Part shown: positions 61,150 through 64,000 of the stretch, piece after piece
How positions within the stretch are numbered: the first letter of the stretch is position 1
How the letters are laid out: every line of letters starts with the position of its first letter
Origin: Hymenobacter armeniacus
GTDB lineage: Bacteria; Bacteroidota; Bacteroidia; Cytophagales; Hymenobacteraceae
Reading direction: 5' to 3'
Assembly (NCBI RefSeq): GCF_014699055.1
Contig: NZ_JACXAC010000002.1
Span: 930,001 to 994,000 of the forward strand
DNA length: 64,000 nt
The notes under the pieces: generated by a model
What the model saw: only the letters and a program-made list of their open reading frames with translations
Databases searched by the model: none
Told to the model about the DNA's origin: nothing
Made by a program: the position numbers and the translations under genes

Positions 61150-63576
61150 TTAATTACTGGTAAGCGTCAGCGTGCCTGGCGCTAGACCTTCTGCCATGGC
61201 TTTGAGGGTAATCGTGCCGCCCTTATCCGTCGTTTGAATAATCGCCAGCGCCATCCCGTTGTAAGCCTTGCGCTCCGGTGCCTTAAATGACTCCATACTG
61301 GCTTGGTATCCGTTATCCACGCCAGCAATGAACCCCGGCCCGCTCACCGAAAGCTTCACCAGGTTGGCCGCATCGGGTACCAAATTGCCGGCCGCGTCCA
61401 GCACGCGCACCGTGATGAAGGACAAGTCCTTGCCATCAGCCTGCAATTGACTCCGGTCGGCCGTAAGCTCAATTTTGGCGGCGGGGCCGGCGGTTTTTAC
61501 GGTGCTGGTGAGGACGGTTTTCCCAGCGCGACGCGAGATGGCCTGCAGGGTGCCGGGGGCGTAGGGCACGCGCCACAGCACGTGCAGGTCATCAGTACCT
61601 TTCTTTTTCGTGCCCAGCGATTTTCCATTCAGAAACAGCTCTACCTCATCGGCCTGGCTGTAGTAGGCCCACACGTCCACGGTCTGGCCGGGTTTCCAGT
61701 TCCAGTGCGGCAGCAGGTGCAGCACGGGCTTGCTCGTCCACTCGCTTTGGTAGAGGTAGTAGGCATCCTTTGGGAATCCGGCCAGGTCGATGACGCCGAA
61801 GTAGGAGCTGCGCGCCGGCCAGGGGTAGGGCAGGGGCTCGCCCATGTAGTCGAAGCCGCTCCACACGAAGGCGCCGCTGATGAACGGGCTGTTACGAACG
61901 GCGCGCCAGGCGGCTTCGTGCGTGGCACCCCAGTAGGGCGCGGCGTGGTCGTAGCTGGAAGCGGTGAAGTCGGCGTTGCCGCTGGTTAGCTTGGTTTTGC
62001 CGTCTTTGGGCCAGATGCGCAGGCTGTCGGAGGGCAGGTCGTAATGGCCGCGCGTTTCGTAGGCCGCCGCGATTTCGGTAGCCAGGAATTTCTGACCGGG
62101 GAAACGCTTGGGCAGCTCGGGGTAGTCGGCGTGCTTGTAGTTGAAGCTCAATACATCGAGCACGCCGGCCTGGCTGATGAAGTTCTTGGCTGGCTCCTGC
62201 TCCGTGAGGGCCGACGTAACGGGGCGGGTAGGGTCGAGGCGCTTCACGGTGGTGGTCAGCTCGCGGGTCAGGCGCGTGCCGGTGCTGTCGAACTGCTCCC
62301 GGATTTCGTTGCCAATGCTCCACAGAAACACGCTCGGGTGGTTGCGGTCGCGCCGAATCTGGTCTTCCAAATCGCGCCGGTGCCACTGCTTAAAATCGAG
62401 GTGGTAGTCCTGGCCGTTCTTCTTTTTCTGCCACATGTCGAAGGCCTCATCCAGCACCAGAAAGCCCATGCGGTCGCACAAGTCCAGCAGCTGCGGCGCG
62501 GGCGGGTTGTGGGCGGTGCGGATGGCGTTGCAGCCCATCGCCTTCAGGATTTCCAGCTGCCGCTCCATGGCGCGCACATTCACGGCCGCACCCAGCGCGC
62601 CCAGGTCGTGGTGCTGGCACACGCCCTGGATGCGCAGCGGCTGGCCGTTCAGCAGGAAGCCCCGCTGGCCGTCGAAAACGCAGGTGCGCACGCCCAGCGG
62701 CGTTTCGTACTCGTCCTCAATTGCCTGGCCAGCCAATACCGTGGTTTTTACTCGATACAAATAAGGTTTGGCTACCGACCAGAGCTGCGGGTTCTTCAGG
62801 ATAAGTTTCTGCGAAACCGTAGTCGCCGCGCTGCTCAGTTTCACGCCGCTGGTTAGTTGCCGCGCCACTTCCCGGCCGCTTTGGTCCAGCACTGCCGTTT
62901 GCAGGCTCACCGTGTGGGGCGCGCTGGTGGCGCTGGTGGCGTTGCGCAGCTGGGTTTGCACGGCCACCGTGGCGGCCTGCGCGCTCACAGCGGGCGTGCT
63001 CACGAAGATGCCCCACTCATCCACGGCCACCGGGTGCGTGGTTACCAGCCGCACGTTGCGGTAAATGCCCGAGCCGGTATACCAGCGCGAATCCGGCTGG
63101 GCCGAGTTATCGACCCGCACGGCCAGCACGTTGGCCTTGCCCGCCGGCTGCAAGTAGCGCGTCAGCTCGTAGCGGAAGGAGATGTAACCGTTGGGCCGCT
63201 GCCCCAGCGAATGCCCGTTCAGCCATACCTCGCTGCGCTTATACACGCCATCGAACTCGATGTACACATTGCGCCCGGCCGTGCCGGGCAGCGTAAACGT
63301 TTTCCGGTACCAGCCGATGCCGGTGGGCAGGCCGCCGCCCTCGGGCTTGGCGGGGTTCTTCTCATCGAATTTGCCTTCGATGCTCCAGTCGTGCGGCAGC
63401 GTGAGCTGGCGCCAAGCGTTGTCGTTGAAGGCCGCGTCCTTGGCACTGGCTTCGTCGCCGAGGTAGAACTTCCAGCCTTTGTTGAAGCTGGCTATCACCC
63501 GCGCTGGCGGCTGCGCGCCGAAAGACGCATTGGTTGCGCTTAGCAGCAAGAGAAGCAGAATGAGCAGGCGGGGCAT
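61150..63576 (-). CDS. Secreted GH2 beta-galactosidase-type enzyme with C-terminal DUF4982-like and Ig-like domains
   Basis: The 808-residue protein has a signal peptide (LLILLLLLLSATNASFGA) and the GH2 order: LPHDWSIEGKFDEKNPAK with GGGLPTGIGWYRKTF, a sugar-binding domain with YIEFDGVYKRSEVWLNGHSLG, an Ig domain, and a TIM barrel with GVCQHHDLGALGAAVN, IRTAHNPPAPQLLDLCD, FLWSIGNEIREQ (acid/base Glu) and KFLATEIAAAYETRG (nucleophile region). GVIDLAGFPKDAYYLYQSEW and the following segment fit DUF4982, and the tail (VTV-type strands with VSGPGFIAGVDNG) fits the bacterial Ig-like domain of many Bacteroidota GH2 proteins. It probably removes galactose or glucuronic acid from pectic side chains. 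The LacZ-type GH2 follows nine bases on. Confidence 0.92.
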   Translation of the reverse strand: MPRLLILLLLLLSATNASFGAQPPARVIASFNKGWKFYLGDEASAKDAAFNDNAWRQLTLPHDWSIEGKFDEKNPAKPEGGGLPTGIGWYRKTFTLPGTAGRNVYIEFDGVYKRSEVWLNGHSLGQRPNGYISFRYELTRYLQPAGKANVLAVRVDNSAQPDSRWYTGSGIYRNVRLVTTHPVAVDEWGIFVSTPAVSAQAATVAVQTQLRNATSATSAPHTVSLQTAVLDQSGREVARQLTSGVKLSSAATTVSQKLILKNPQLWSVAKPYLYRVKTTVLAGQAIEDEYETPLGVRTCVFDGQRGFLLNGQPLRIQGVCQHHDLGALGAAVNVRAMERQLEILKAMGCNAIRTAHNPPAPQLLDLCDRMGFLVLDEAFDMWQKKKNGQDYHLDFKQWHRRDLEDQIRRDRNHPSVFLWSIGNEIREQFDSTGTRLTRELTTTVKRLDPTRPVTSALTEQEPAKNFISQAGVLDVLSFNYKHADYPELPKRFPGQKFLATEIAAAYETRGHYDLPSDSLRIWPKDGKTKLTSGNADFTASSYDHAAPYWGATHEAAWRAVRNSPFISGAFVWSGFDYMGEPLPYPWPARSSYFGVIDLAGFPKDAYYLYQSEWTSKPVLHLLPHWNWKPGQTVDVWAYYSQADEVELFLNGKSLGTKKKGTDDLHVLWRVPYAPGTLQAISRRAGKTVLTSTVKTAGPAAKIELTADRSQLQADGKDLSFITVRVLDAAGNLVPDAANLVKLSVSGPGFIAGVDNGYQASMESFKAPERKAYNGMALAIIQTTDKGGTITLKAMAEGLAPGTLTLTSN

Positions 63577-63594
63577 GAGGTGAAATTTGGCGGG

Positions 63595-63689
63595 TGTAGA
63601 GACGCGACACTTCGCGTCTCGGCGTTGCTGAGGTTGTTTAAATTGACGGCGTCGTTCTGGCGGGAGACGCGAAGTGTCGCGTCTCTACA
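63595..63689. repeat. Palindromic repeat, family D, copy 5
   Basis: Perfect inverted arms begin TGTAGAGACGCGACACTTCG. The element lies between the GH2 start (63576) and the stop of the partial GH43-like gene (63694). Confidence 0.92.
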
Positions 63690-63693
63690 TCGT

Positions 63694-64000
63694 TCATTTT
63701 TTGGCTTCTTTCGGTTTCTTCACCGGCGGCGCGATAAAGGCCACTGTGCTCTTACCCAAGTCCTTCGAGGTGGCCACCGCAATGCCGCGTTGGTCGGCCT
63801 TGTTCACGGCGCAGTAGTAGTGGTACACCACGCCTTTGTGTTTCAGCACGAAGGACTTGTGGGCGAAAAGCTCGTCATAAGGCTCGGAGGGCTCAATTAA
63901 ATTCGCGCCGGTCCAGTCGGTCCAGTGGGTGAGGTCGTAGGAGCAGGCAAAGCGGTTCACGGCGCCCTTCACGCCGGGGTAGAAGGCGCCGAAGTAGAAC
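63694..64000 (-). CDS. C-terminal end of a GH43/GH32-like propeller glycosidase, cut by the window edge
   Basis: The minus-strand frame is open to the window end, so only about the last 100 residues are visible: FYFGAFYPGVKGAV, FACSYDLTHWTDWTGANLIEPS, HKSFVLKHKGVVYHYYCAVN and GIAVATSKDLGKS. These are the last blades of a five-bladed beta-propeller of the kind found in GH43, GH32 and GH130. The tail is Lys/Pro-rich (PPVKKPKEAKK). The GTG at 63972 is internal, not a start. It is the first gene in the direction of transcription of the minus-strand block as seen here; its catalytic residues lie outside the window. Confidence 0.7.
   Translation of the reverse strand, partial: FYFGAFYPGVKGAVNRFACSYDLTHWTDWTGANLIEPSEPYDELFAHKSFVLKHKGVVYHYYCAVNKADQRGIAVATSKDLGKSTVAFIAPPVKKPKEAKK

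Overview
The window looks like a GC-rich member of the Bacteroidota, most likely Hymenobacter or a close relative (inferred from protein style and composition, not from a marker gene). It has a SusC/SusD pair, many secreted glycoside hydrolases with short signal peptides ending in A-x-A-Q, DUF5703- and DUF1680-type proteins, GTG starts and few Shine-Dalgarno sites. Almost all of it is one very large plant-cell-wall (pectin / rhamnogalacturonan) utilisation region.

Layout. 1-3.9 kb (+): the 3' end of a malectin-domain protein, a sodium/solute symporter and a DapA/NanA-family aldolase. 4.1-5.0 kb (-): an AraC-type regulator that converges on the aldolase across a terminator and diverges from the main cluster. 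5.5-21.1 kb (+): fucose-isomerase-like enzyme, SusC, SusD, PL1 pectate lyase, GH140 apiosidase-like protein, GH43, a beta-propeller protein and a GH2. 21.2-24.4 kb (+): an accessory stretch of lower GC with a two-gene nucleotidyltransferase module, an acyltransferase, a tRNA-like sequence and an AT-rich gene for a HEPN-like protein. 24.5-39.9 kb (+): GH78, a small orphan gene, GH105, a BNR propeller protein, an STN-fused esterase, a GH141-like beta-helix protein, a second GH78, a secreted rhamnose-mutarotase-like protein, a Gfo/Idh/MocA oxidoreductase and a second symporter. 40-64 kb (-): DUF5703 protein, SASA esterase, GH127, GH106, FucP-type permease, then an unusual block (MaoC hydratase, Gfo/Idh/MocA oxidoreductase, two solute-binding-protein homologues without signal peptides, a fused tandem CaiB/BaiF CoA-transferase), two GH2 beta-galactosidase-type enzymes and the end of a GH43-like gene.

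How it works together (inference from families): PL1 and esterases open the pectin backbone; SusC/D imports oligosaccharides; GH78/GH106 remove rhamnose, GH105 removes unsaturated uronic acid, GH127/GH43 remove arabinose, GH2 enzymes remove galactose, and GH140 and the GH141-like protein suggest rhamnogalacturonan-II. Symporters, FucP, the isomerase, the mutarotase-like protein and the aldolase would handle released monosaccharides.

Gene borders carry 23 copies of four palindromic repeat families (called A-D here). They nest in one another, supply start or stop codons, extend the N-termini of secreted proteins and, twice, bracket low-GC cargo genes. The most interesting signals are these cargo-bearing repeats, the CoA-transferase / cytosolic binding-protein block, the HEPN-like islet and a 13-base motif repeated upstream of three genes.
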